The notes under the pieces were generated by a model. The model was not told the origin of the DNA. It was given only the letters and a program-made list of their open reading frames with translations, and made no database searches. From the NCBI GenBank assembly GCA_043818395.1, contig JBDRFZ010000035.1:1-9983 (forward strand): DNA of 9,983 bases, in the 5' to 3' direction. The position numbers were made by a program, and so were the translations under genes. Source of the DNA: JBDRFZ01 sp043818395 (GTDB lineage: Bacteria; Patescibacteriota; Patescibacteriia; 2-12-FULL-60-25). Shown here in pieces: positions 1 through 6,289 of the stretch. Position 1 is the stretch's first letter. Each line of letters begins with the position of its first letter.

Positions 1-2
1 AC

Positions 3-56
3 CAACTTGAACCGGAAGTTTCTTTACTCGACGATGGTACCTTTGTTTGTCCATAG
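3..56 (+). CDS. Possible C-terminal end of a gene entering from the left
   Basis: One plus-strand frame is open from the window edge to a TAG at 54-56. It reads QLEPEVSLLDDGTFVCP, an ordinary protein-like composition. The frame beginning at base 2 hits a stop within three codons. The frame beginning at base 1 stays open to a TAA at 124-126 but then runs through a long hairpin, so it is less likely. A plus-strand terminator-like hairpin with a T tract lies 100-180 bases further on, which suits a plus-strand transcript arriving from the left. Seventeen codons are too few to name a family. Confidence 0.3.
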   Translation, partial: QLEPEVSLLDDGTFVCP

Positions 57-118
57 AAATGTGCGAAAATTAGTGCCAAGCAATTGCTTGATCTACACAC
101 TAATTTTAGCACATTTTC
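56..118. repeat. Long imperfect inverted repeat with a nested palindrome
   Basis: The left arm (56-75) pairs with the right arm (98-118) over about 19 base pairs, with one mismatch and one bulged A. The 22-base loop (76-97) contains the perfect 14-bp palindrome CAAGCAATTGCTTG at 77-90. The right arm ends in ATTTTCG, so it is not a classical terminator. A second small stem, CGTGG/CCACG, follows at 118-132. The element begins at the stop codon of the putative leftmost gene. It could be a 3' mRNA structure, a protein-binding site or a small palindromic repeat. Confidence 0.6.
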
Positions 119-157
119 GTGGATAACCCACGATGTATTAACAAAAAGAAGTTGGCT

Positions 158-247
158 CCCGGGTTTTAGAGGGTGGGTTCATGGAACGCGTTTCGGCGAG
201 GAGGCTCGTTCCAGACCTCACCTTTTGAAACCCGGGTTTTTTATTTT
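158..247. terminator. Large hairpin terminator, probably serving both strands
   Basis: CCCGGGTTT at 158-166 pairs perfectly with AAACCCGGG at 228-236. The stem continues inward through 168-180 with 214-226 (several G-U pairs and one mismatch) and GGAACG (183-188) with CGTTCC (207-212), leaving an 18-base loop. The whole is an almost fully paired rod of about 79 nt. On the plus strand it is followed directly by TTTTTTATTTT (237-247), as in a factor-independent terminator. On the minus strand it lies just after the DHH-like gene's stop and is followed by a looser T-rich run (complement of 141-150). A stem this long is more than termination needs, so a small structured RNA ending here is also possible. 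Confidence 0.7.
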
Positions 248-1412
248 ACCAGGCGTTTGTTTGTCGCGCTTTGAGGGAATTTTTTATTCCCTCGATTACG
301 TTTTTCATCCCGGAAACCAAATTTATATCTTGAGACAAACTAAAATCGACTCGAACTCTTGAGCCGGTAGCATTAAATTGACGACCCAGGTCCAAAGCAG
401 AAAGCGGCGGAGTCGCGTGGATAGTGATGAATACCTGTCCGCTTCCACCGATTAATTTTTCATGAGCCAGGACAATTACTTTTGCTTCAGGCGCATAAGC
501 CACGAGTTCATCAACGATGCCTTGTAGGGCTTTTTCGTCCACGCCAGCTTCCATAAAATCCTGCTGACAAAGAGAGGTCCAAACTAAATTTAAAGACACA
601 TCCTGTTCCAATCTGGAAAGGGCCTTGCCCCAAAGTTTCAGGATCGGGATTGTGCGTGTGCGCCATAGGCTGTGGACGATTTTTTCGCGCTTAGCCCCGG
701 CGGCTATCAGTTTAGATGCCGTTTGCAAAGTCTTGGGAGTGATGTTCGACGTCTTAAATGATTGTGTTTTGATGATCATTCCGGCTAAGAGCGCCGTAGC
801 CACTTCTTCATCAATTTTATCAGCCTTCCATCGCTCGAATAAATCGAAAAGGATTTCGGTTGTTGAGACGGCGGTCAGATCCACAATGTTTATCTGTCCC
901 CAGTGTTCATGGGCCGGATCGCAGTCAATGGCGATAATCGGTGTGCGATAAAAAAAATCGGCACGATTTTGGAATAAACGGCCGAGTGAATTCATGTCCG
1001 GACAATCCACGGCGATAATCAAATCGTAGCGGTCTTCACCGTGGCGAAAGGTTACATCTTTGGGAGACCATTCGCCGGTTTTCGGGACGATCGTGATTTC
1101 CAGCTTGTTATCTTTGACGTCATACATGAGTTCGGACAGGGGAACTTGGGAAACATCCAGTTTCATTTTAAAAGCGCGCACCGCGCCCATGTCAGATTTA
1201 ATTTCGTTTATGTGCGGCAAAAAAGAAGGTGTGTTTATAGTGTCCATACCCGGCGCAACGGCTTCTATGGTTTTACCTTGTTTGCTAAAGAAAGATATTA
1301 ACGCTGAAAGTGATGCGAACGCGTCGAAACTAGCGGATTGCCTGGTAACGGCTAGTATTCGCTTGGCGTTAGTTATTAATTCCAAAGCTTGTTGTTCATT
1401 TGGAAGCGGCAT
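246..1412 (-). CDS. DHH-family phosphoesterase-like protein with a degenerate active site
   Basis: This 388-residue protein has the layout of the DHH/DHHA1 (RecJ/NrnA-like) superfamily, whose active members use Mn ions to cleave nucleic acids or (di)nucleotides in the cytoplasm. Family landmarks are present in order but eroded. Motif I is reduced to SFDAFASLSAL (about 28-38, one Asp kept). Motif II, AVDCPDMNSLGRL (134-146), keeps D136. The signature region IDCDPAHEHWGQINIVD (162-178) reads D-C-D instead of D-H-H. GMIIKTQSF (211-219) has Lys where active members have Asp in the G-x-x-T/A-D-T motif. The C-terminal GGGGH-type substrate motif seems replaced by FNATGS (346-351). Residues 68-125 are an extra segment between motifs I and II. 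I infer a catalytically weak or dead protein, perhaps a nucleic-acid or nucleotide binder. The ATG has no SD sequence; TAAATC 9 bases upstream could be a -10 box giving a nearly leaderless mRNA. It diverges from valS. Confidence 0.75.
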   Translation of the reverse strand: MPLPNEQQALELITNAKRILAVTRQSASFDAFASLSALISFFSKQGKTIEAVAPGMDTINTPSFLPHINEIKSDMGAVRAFKMKLDVSQVPLSELMYDVKDNKLEITIVPKTGEWSPKDVTFRHGEDRYDLIIAVDCPDMNSLGRLFQNRADFFYRTPIIAIDCDPAHEHWGQINIVDLTAVSTTEILFDLFERWKADKIDEEVATALLAGMIIKTQSFKTSNITPKTLQTASKLIAAGAKREKIVHSLWRTRTIPILKLWGKALSRLEQDVSLNLVWTSLCQQDFMEAGVDEKALQGIVDELVAYAPEAKVIVLAHEKLIGGSGQVFITIHATPPLSALDLGRQFNATGSRVRVDFSLSQDINLVSGMKNVIEGIKNSLKARQTNAW

Positions 1413-1456
1413 GATGCTTATGATTTACAATCCGTCGTCGTCTTTTAATGGATAAA

Positions 1457-1478
1457 ACGGATGAGTAAGCTTATCCGT
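1457..1478. promoter_or_regulatory. Inverted repeat in the divergent intergenic region
   Basis: ACGGAT (1457-1462) and ATCCGT (1473-1478) are perfect inverted arms around a 10-base spacer containing the HindIII-like palindrome AAGCTT. It lies about 45 bp upstream of the DHH-like gene and 160 bp upstream of valS. It could be a repressor site or a short hairpin; six-base arms can arise by chance. Confidence 0.25.
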
Positions 1479-1507
1479 CTTATAACCGATGGTCAAGGGT
1501 TTTTGGC

Positions 1508-1526
1508 CAAAATTACGGTAATTTTG
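1508..1526. promoter_or_regulatory. AT-rich palindrome, candidate operator
   Basis: CAAAATTAC (1508-1516) and GTAATTTTG (1518-1526) form a perfect palindrome with a single central G. One base is too short for an RNA loop, so this is more plausibly a DNA site for a dimeric regulator. The half-site GTAATTTTG recurs exactly at 1582-1590, just upstream of the proposed valS promoter. It lies between two divergent genes, so it could affect either. No regulator gene is visible in the window. Confidence 0.35.
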
Positions 1527-1595
1527 TTAACTCGTCTCTTAACATAAAGTATGGGTCTTAGCTCCATAGCACGCATTTTTTGTAATTTTGCAGTA

Positions 1596-1627
1596 TTGCC
1601 TAAATTTTAATCAGAACGTACGATAAT
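1596..1627 (+). promoter_or_regulatory. Likely valS promoter with very short leader
   Basis: TTGCCT (1596-1601) is followed after 17 bp by TACGAT (1619-1624), with the overlapping GATAAT (1622-1627) as an alternative -10 box. Initiation about 7 bases after either box puts the mRNA start around 1631-1634, only 4-7 bases before the ATG at 1638. The bases before the ATG (CCCATCAAT) hold no Shine-Dalgarno sequence. The tyrS promoter has the same CGATAA core close to its ATG, which supports the reading. Confidence 0.5.
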
Positions 1628-1637
1628 TCCCATCAAT

Positions 1638-4481
1638 ATGGCGAAAATAGACGATTTTCCAAAAGCATACGAAGCGGCGACAATTGAGTCGAAAATCTTT
1701 CAAGATTGGGAAGCCTCAGGTGTTTTTGATCCGGAAGGGTTACCGGGACGAAATCAAAATGGCGAACCTTATTGCATTGTCCTGCCGCCGCCGAATCGAA
1801 CTGGAACTTTGCATTTAGGGCATGCTTCCATGTTGGCTATTGAGGATTTATTAATTCGTTTTTATAGGATGACAGGGAGAAAGGCATATTGGGTGCCGGG
1901 AACCGATCATGCCGCTATCTCCACGCAAGTTAAAGTTGAACAATTATTGATTGAACAGGGGATGAAGGATCCGCGTCGGGAGTTGGGGCGAGAAAAATTT
2001 TTAGAAAAAGTCCGCGAGTTCGCCCAAGGGTCGCGTGATACGATCGTGAGTCAGTGTAAAGCCATGGGTGCGTCCATGGATTGGAAGCGGGAAAAATATA
2101 CGTTGGATGAAGAGCGAAACAAGGCAGTTAACACTGTTTTTAAAATGATGTTTGAAGACGGGATTATCGAACGCGGTTATCGGGTTATCAATTGGGATCC
2201 GAAATTTCAAACCACGCTATCGGATGATGAGGTACAGCATAAAGAAACGACTGCGCAATTAATCACGTTTACCTATGACAAGGATTTTCCGATCGCGATT
2301 TCGACGACGCGTCCGGAAACCAAATTCGGCGATACGGCGGTTGCGGTGCATCCGGATGACGAACGTTATTCAAAATATGTGGGTCAGACTTTAACTGCGA
2401 ATTTTTGCGGTAAAAAGATCAGCGTTAAAATTATTGCTGACAAGGAAGTTGATCCGACATTCGGTACAGGCGCGCTTGGCGTTACACCTGCGCATTCTAT
2501 GATTGACGCGGATATGGCGGATCGTCACGGTCTGCCCATGGTTCAGGTAATAGATAAGACCGCGCACATGACCGGAGATACTGGTTCGGAATTTTCCGGC
2601 CTCTCTATTCCCAAAGCGCGCGAAAAGATTATAAAGACACTGAAGGAAACAGGTTGTCTCATTAAAGTCGAAACGATCTCTCAGAATCTAATGGTCGCGG
2701 AACGCGGTGGTACGACTGTCGAGCAACTACCGATGCGTCAGTGGTTTGTACGTGTAGCCAAACCATTTAAACTTCGTCAAAATACTCTTGGTAAATGGAG
2801 AATGGGGGATGAAGTAACGCTTAAAGAATTGATGCGCGAAGCGGTTTCATTGCAACAGATCAGAATTCTCCCCGATCAATTTGAAAAAATTTATTTCCAT
2901 TGGATAGATAATCTACGTGACTGGTGCATCTCGCGGCAGATTTGGTTCGGACATCGGATTCCGGTGTGGTATTGCCATACATGTGAAAGTGAAAAACTTG
3001 GTCGAGATTTTATATCTGCTAGTCGCAATGTCAATTTTGATACAAAAAGCGATTCGAGCGCTTGGTTTAACAAGGCTTATAATGAACCGGATTTTGGTAG
3101 CTCGGGATTTTTTTCTGAAACTTATCCTGTAAAATGTCCAAAATGCCAAGATGATGATCTTGGCGGGCAGATACCTTTTGTTCAAGATCCGGACACGCTC
3201 GACACGTGGTTTTCATCCGGACTTTGGACCTTCTCGACTTTAGGTTGGCCTGACAACGCATCCGTCGATACGGACGGGAATCTCGTAAAAATCGGGGAGC
3301 TCGCTGAATATCATCCAACGTCGGTTTTGGAGACCGGCTACGACAGTCTGTTTTTTTGGATCGCGCGCATGGTGCTTATGTCTACGTACGCGCTTGGCGA
3401 GGTTCCGTTTAAAGACGTTTATTTGCATGGACTCGTTCGAGACGAACAAGGTCGCAAGATGTCTAAGTCGCTCGGCAACGTCATCAACCCGCTCGACATG
3501 ATAAAAAAGTACGGCACGGATGCGGTACGTCTTTCGCTTGTACTAGGTACGACTCCGGGTCAGGATCAAAAGTTGTCTGAAGAAAAAATCGAAGGCTTTC
3601 GCAATTTTACGAATAAGCTATGGAACATCTCCCGTTTCATTTTGATACAGATCGGCGGTGACGTAGGGACGGGGTCTCCCCGCCCGGGCGCGGAAACCGC
3701 GCCCCTACCGGAGACATTGGCCGACCAATGGATCCTATCTCGTCTGGATGAAATTATTGCAAGCGTCACCAAAAAAAATCAAGCTTACGAATTATCATCC
3801 GCCGGCGAAGAGCTTCGTGACTTTACCTGGGGAGATTTAGCGGATTGGTATTTGGAAATTGCCAAGATCGAAAAAGGCAAGGAAGCGATTTTGTCGCATA
3901 TATTGAAAACTATCCTGGCACTTTGGCATCCATTTATGCCGTTCGTGACAGAATATATTTGGAAAACAGCAGGATTTGATGGGCAGCTACTTGTCGCTGA
4001 ATGGCCAATTGCAGGGGCACGGCGCGTCGTGCCCCTGCAATTCGAGTCGCTTCGCGATCTGGTTACCGTCGCTCGTCGTTTGCGTGCCGAAAACAACATT
4101 GAACCGCAAAAGCAGGTTGAGATCGCCATCCAGGGCGCAAATGATCTCGAAGACCAGTCAGTAATTATAGCCGCGCTTTGCCGCGCTTCGTCCGTCCAAT
4201 TTGTAGATGTGATTCCTGAAGGCTGGGCATCATCTCCTGCACAAAAAGGCATGGTTGGATTGAACGTCGCCGGCGCGATTGATGTAGAAAAGGAAAAAGC
4301 CAAACTTGAAACTGAATTGAAAGAGGCGGAAGGCTATGCGGCCTCTCTCGAGATTAAACTTGCGAATAAAGAATTTACATCCAAAGCGCCAGCTAAAATC
4401 GTAGATGAGATGACCACGAAGAAAACAGAGGCGCTGGCAAAAGCTGCAGCATTAAAAGAACGACTGAATAAGGTTTTATAA
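1638..4481 (+). CDS. valS: Valyl-tRNA synthetase
   Basis: ValRS is a cytoplasmic class I synthetase that attaches valine to tRNA-Val and hydrolyses mischarged Thr-tRNA. The 947-residue length suits the family. The HIGH motif is HLGH (59-62) within PPPNRTGTLHLGHAS; the KMSKS motif is KMSKS (607-611). The editing (CP1) domain shows STTRPETKFGDTAVAVHP (222-239) and GTGALGVTPAHSMIDADMADRHG (276-298). A Ser replaces the usual Asp after PAH, but D290 is kept. DWCISRQIWFGHRIPVW (428-444) is a strong family signature. C446/C449 and C500/C503 could bind zinc. ETGYDSLFFWIARM (565-578) precedes the KMSKS loop. The C-terminal ~70 residues are a Lys/Glu-rich coiled coil, the usual tRNA-binding arm. Two translated palindromic inserts occur at residues 676-691 and about 790-801. 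Both fall at domain borders, so activity is probably kept. The ATG at 1638 has no SD. Confidence 0.97.
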   Translation: MAKIDDFPKAYEAATIESKIFQDWEASGVFDPEGLPGRNQNGEPYCIVLPPPNRTGTLHLGHASMLAIEDLLIRFYRMTGRKAYWVPGTDHAAISTQVKVEQLLIEQGMKDPRRELGREKFLEKVREFAQGSRDTIVSQCKAMGASMDWKREKYTLDEERNKAVNTVFKMMFEDGIIERGYRVINWDPKFQTTLSDDEVQHKETTAQLITFTYDKDFPIAISTTRPETKFGDTAVAVHPDDERYSKYVGQTLTANFCGKKISVKIIADKEVDPTFGTGALGVTPAHSMIDADMADRHGLPMVQVIDKTAHMTGDTGSEFSGLSIPKAREKIIKTLKETGCLIKVETISQNLMVAERGGTTVEQLPMRQWFVRVAKPFKLRQNTLGKWRMGDEVTLKELMREAVSLQQIRILPDQFEKIYFHWIDNLRDWCISRQIWFGHRIPVWYCHTCESEKLGRDFISASRNVNFDTKSDSSAWFNKAYNEPDFGSSGFFSETYPVKCPKCQDDDLGGQIPFVQDPDTLDTWFSSGLWTFSTLGWPDNASVDTDGNLVKIGELAEYHPTSVLETGYDSLFFWIARMVLMSTYALGEVPFKDVYLHGLVRDEQGRKMSKSLGNVINPLDMIKKYGTDAVRLSLVLGTTPGQDQKLSEEKIEGFRNFTNKLWNISRFILIQIGGDVGTGSPRPGAETAPLPETLADQWILSRLDEIIASVTKKNQAYELSSAGEELRDFTWGDLADWYLEIAKIEKGKEAILSHILKTILALWHPFMPFVTEYIWKTAGFDGQLLVAEWPIAGARRVVPLQFESLRDLVTVARRLRAENNIEPQKQVEIAIQGANDLEDQSVIIAALCRASSVQFVDVIPEGWASSPAQKGMVGLNVAGAIDVEKEKAKLETELKEAEGYAASLEIKLANKEFTSKAPAKIVDEMTTKKTEALAKAAALKERLNKVL
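3663..3708 (+). repeat. GC-rich double-hairpin repeat inserted in frame in valS
   Basis: This 46-bp block begins GTAGGG and ends CCCTAC, which pair with each other. Inside are two hairpins side by side: CGGGG-TCT-CCCCG (3670-3682) and GGGCGCGG-AAA-CCGCGCCC (3686-3704). This GTAGGGG...CCCCTAC architecture matches GC-rich palindromic repeats I recall from intergenic regions of many bacteria. Here it is read as valS residues 676-691 (VGTGSPRPGAETAPLP), between the end of the catalytic domain (NKLWNISRFI) and the anticodon-binding domain (LADQWILSRL), which are normally joined by a short variable linker. Its GC content is far above the surrounding gene. Confidence 0.75.
4007..4042 (+). repeat. 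Second GC-rich palindromic repeat in frame in valS
   Basis: AATTGCAGGGGCACG (4007-4021) and CGTGCCCCTGCAATT (4028-4042) are perfect 15-bp inverted arms around GCGCGT. The block is translated as IAGARRVVPLQ (residues 791-801), directly after the conserved EWP of ValRS and before FESLRDLVTVARRLRAE, a spot where the family has a short variable linker. Its GCAGGGGCAC...GTGCCCCTGC ends resemble the block at 3663-3708 in style but not in sequence, so it is probably a related but separate insertion. Confidence 0.7.
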
Positions 4482-4508
4482 GTAAAAAATACTTTTCATA
4501 AGGAGCGA

Positions 4509-4542
4509 CCGCGTATCCGGTTTGACGCGGAGAACGATTTTT
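4509..4542 (+). terminator. Possible weak terminator after valS
   Basis: CCGCGT (4509-4514) pairs with ACGCGG (4525-4530) around a 10-base loop, and TTTTT follows at 4538-4542 after a 7-base gap. The gap makes it a poor factor-independent terminator. The right arm overlaps the TTGACG box proposed for the next gene, so the structure may be incidental. Confidence 0.3.
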
Positions 4543-4548
4543 GATTAT
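4522..4548 (+). promoter_or_regulatory. Candidate promoter for the small lipoprotein gene
   Basis: TTGACG (4522-4527) matches five of six bases of the consensus -35 box. The best nearby -10 box is GATTAT (4543-4548), 15 bp away, which is slightly short spacing; TATGTC (4546-4551) at 18 bp is a weaker alternative. Initiation near 4555 would give a leader of about 20 bases that contains the GGAGG ribosome site. Confidence 0.4.
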
Positions 4549-4563
4549 GTCTGACTACCGACC

Positions 4564-4568
4564 GGAGG
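4564..4568 (+). promoter_or_regulatory. Strong Shine-Dalgarno site that sets the lipoprotein start
   Basis: GGAGG lies 6 bases before the ATG at 4575, ideal spacing. It is the only strong ribosome site before a gene start in this window; the three synthetase genes lack one. It fixes the start codon of the lipoprotein gene with good confidence. Confidence 0.75.
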
Positions 4569-4574
4569 ATAGAG

Positions 4575-4916
4575 ATGAAAACGAGGACGATCTTTTTGGC
4601 TCTTTGTATACTTTTTACGGGTTGTGTTGGCGGCTGCAAGAGTTGCGAGTGTCCTAGCGGCGACTGTGACAAGCCTATTCCTAAACCCGAAAATAGATAT
4701 GGGTGCAAGGCGAGGATTGTGACCAGATGGGGTAATGAAAAAAATGTAGAGTATTCTTTCTGTCTCGATGAGACCGAGGATGACGCGAAAGCATATGCTC
4801 GGTCGCTTTACCAAATGAAATATCCCAACGTCGAGCCCACCGTCAACTGTTGGGATTGCTCCAAGAGCGTTCTCGACAAGAAGGCGCGAGAAACTTGTAA
4901 CGTCAGCGCTGAGTGA
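4575..4916 (+). CDS. Small cysteine-rich putative lipoprotein, family not recognised
   Basis: The 113-residue product opens with a lipoprotein-type signal: MKTR, a hydrophobic run TIFLALCILF, then LFTGC with the candidate lipidated Cys at 17. Phe at -3 makes the lipobox slightly off consensus. The mature part would hold ten Cys counting the anchor (17, 21, 24, 26, 31, 44, 63, 92, 95, 108), including a CxxCxC cluster at 21-26 and CxxC at 92-95. A Pro-rich spacer (33-38) leads to a compact segment (42-95) bounded by Cys, with YGCKARIVTRWG and DDAKAYARSLYQMKYPNV. Disulfides or metal binding on the outer face of the membrane are plausible. It has its own SD, a candidate promoter and a 3' hairpin, and uses AGG/AGA Arg codons near its start, so it behaves as an independent, possibly acquired, unit between two synthetase genes. 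I cannot assign a function. Confidence 0.8.
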   Translation: MKTRTIFLALCILFTGCVGGCKSCECPSGDCDKPIPKPENRYGCKARIVTRWGNEKNVEYSFCLDETEDDAKAYARSLYQMKYPNVEPTVNCWDCSKSVLDKKARETCNVSAE

Positions 4917-4946
4917 GCCAACTCAAACTCATGATTTTTCTAAGTA

Positions 4947-4972
4947 ACCGCCGGTAATCTCACCGGCGGTTT
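4947..4972 (+). terminator. Hairpin after the lipoprotein gene
   Basis: ACCGCCGGT (4947-4955) and ACCGGCGGT (4962-4970) form a perfect 9-bp GC-rich stem with loop AATCTC. Only two Ts follow before AAAATTGC, so the U tract is weak, but stem strength and position between the lipoprotein stop (4916) and the tyrS promoter (from 4977) favour a terminator that insulates the two genes. Confidence 0.6.
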
Positions 4973-4976
4973 AAAA

Positions 4977-5005
4977 TTGCGCAAATCGGGTGTTTCCGAT
5001 AAGAT
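4977..5005 (+). promoter_or_regulatory. tyrS promoter giving a nearly leaderless mRNA
   Basis: TTGCGC (4977-4982) and TAAGAT (5000-5005) are separated by exactly 17 bp, good matches to the -35 and -10 consensus. The expected start is near 5012, about 5 bases before the ATG at 5017. No SD precedes that ATG. An in-frame GTG at 4990 lies inside the promoter spacer and so is unlikely to be translated from this transcript. Confidence 0.6.
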
Positions 5006-5016
5006 ATCATGCAAAT

Positions 5017-6246
5017 ATGCCCAAAAAATCGACGATTTTTATTGAACAGGAAAAAATAATGGAATTGCTTGCGCGCGGCGTCGCTAATATCTATCCCACA
5101 GCCGAAATGTTGGCTAAAGAGTTAATGAACGGTCGACGTCTGACCGTGTATTTAGGCATTGATCCGACCGGACCATCACTTCATCTAGGCCACGCTATTC
5201 CAATGAGAAAGCTTGCGGTTATGCAAAAACTTGGGCATAGGATCATTCTTTTGATCGGTGATTTTACGGCCATGATCGGCGATCCGACGGATAAAATGGC
5301 GACGCGAAAAAAACTCACGCGTGAACAAGTTCTTGAAAATTGCAAAACCTACAAAAAACAAGCATCAAAGATTTTAGATTTCGACGGATCAAATCCAGTG
5401 GAACTTAAATTCAACAGCGAATGGCTTGGCAAGATGTCGTTCACCGAAGTCGTGGAATTAGCCTCGCATTTTACGGTCCAACAGATGATGGAACGCGATA
5501 TGTTTGAAAAACGCATAGCCGAAGGCAAGCCGGTGCATCTTCATGAATTTTTATATCCGCTTATGCAAGGTTATGATTCTGTGGTCATGGACGTGGATTT
5601 GGAAGTCGGCGGCAATGATCAGACTTTCAATATGCTGGGCGGACGTACGCTCATGAAAGTGATTAAAGATAAAGAGAAATTTGTTTTAACAACTAAGCTC
5701 TTGACTGATCCGACGGGTATCAAGATGGGGAAGACCGAAGGGAACGTGATTACACTCGATGACGCGCCCGAGGACATGTACGGTAAAGTCATGAGCTGGT
5801 CGGACGGTATGATTGCGCCAGGTTTTGAACTTTGTAGCGATATACCGGATAAAGAAATCGAAGCAATGACTAAGGCTATGGAAAAAGGGGAGAATCCAAT
5901 GACATTCAAGCGTCTTTTAGCAAGAACTATCGTGTCTGGTTTCATATCCGAAGAAGCTGCGGAAAAAGCCGAGGAGTATTTTGCTACCGTTCACCAAAAA
6001 CATGAAGCGCCGAATTTAAATGAAATAAATATTTTAGATATTGGTGGGCTTGAAACTGATTTGGTGAATGTATTAACGATGAGTTCAAAATTAGCTAAAT
6101 CAAAAACCGAAGCCAGACAATTAATCGAACAAGGAGCGATCAAGATTGACGGGAAAGTCGTTAAAGATATTAATGCCATGGTTCATGCCGGGCAGATAGT
6201 CCAAAAAGGCAAAAGACATTTTATAAGGGTTAATCGCGGTAAATGA
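5017..6246 (+). CDS. tyrS: Tyrosyl-tRNA synthetase
   Basis: TyrRS is a class I synthetase that charges tRNA-Tyr in the cytoplasm, usually as a dimer. From the ATG at 5017 the product has 409 residues, normal for bacterial TyrRS. The HIGH motif is HLGH (56-59) in YLGIDPTGPSLHLGHAIPM. The tyrosine pocket region includes VGGNDQTFN (197-205). The KMSKS loop reads KMGKT (236-240), the form seen in the TyrRS subgroup carrying K[FM]GK[ST]. An S4-like RNA-binding domain ends the protein (about 345-405: SSKLAKSKTEARQLIEQGAIKIDGKVV). An in-frame GTG at 4990 would add nine residues but falls within the promoter, so I prefer the ATG. The gene stands alone between the lipoprotein hairpin and a repeat-like spacer before argS. 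No T-box leader is present. Confidence 0.96.
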   Translation: MPKKSTIFIEQEKIMELLARGVANIYPTAEMLAKELMNGRRLTVYLGIDPTGPSLHLGHAIPMRKLAVMQKLGHRIILLIGDFTAMIGDPTDKMATRKKLTREQVLENCKTYKKQASKILDFDGSNPVELKFNSEWLGKMSFTEVVELASHFTVQQMMERDMFEKRIAEGKPVHLHEFLYPLMQGYDSVVMDVDLEVGGNDQTFNMLGGRTLMKVIKDKEKFVLTTKLLTDPTGIKMGKTEGNVITLDDAPEDMYGKVMSWSDGMIAPGFELCSDIPDKEIEAMTKAMEKGENPMTFKRLLARTIVSGFISEEAAEKAEEYFATVHQKHEAPNLNEINILDIGGLETDLVNVLTMSSKLAKSKTEARQLIEQGAIKIDGKVVKDINAMVHAGQIVQKGKRHFIRVNRGK

Positions 6247-6289
6247 TAATCGTTCTCCGTGAGTTCATGACGAGATTCATTAAAATCAA

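Noticed and set aside
168..212. T-box-like string: GAGGGTGG ... GGAACGCG, followed by CTCGTTCC and a terminator
   Set aside because: The T-box core is interrupted by six bases, there is no Stem I architecture upstream, and no plus-strand gene follows; the next gene is on the opposite strand and convergent.
158..236. Hairpin rod as a bacterial SRP RNA
   Set aside because: The conserved apical GGAAGGaAGCA-type motif is missing on both strands.
84..362. Plus-strand open frame of 92 codons over the hairpins and the 3' end of the DHH-like gene
   Set aside because: It starts inside one hairpin loop, crosses the terminator and overlaps a well-supported minus-strand gene; no start signals.
1413..1637. 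T-box or other synthetase riboswitch upstream of valS
   Set aside because: No T-box core sequence and no terminator hairpin; the proposed promoter lies only a few bases before the ATG, leaving no room for a leader.
3785..4303. 172-codon minus-strand open frame inside valS
   Set aside because: Fully antisense to conserved ValRS coding sequence, with low-complexity Ser/Ala/Arg-rich composition typical of a shadow frame.
4522..4554. Ten-codon TTG-initiated leader peptide before the lipoprotein gene
   Set aside because: The nearest AAGGAG is 16 bases away and TTGACG is better explained as a -35 box.
4990..5016. GTG start giving a TyrRS nine residues longer
   Set aside because: It lies between the -35 and -10 boxes of the tyrS promoter, and the added residues are not family-like.
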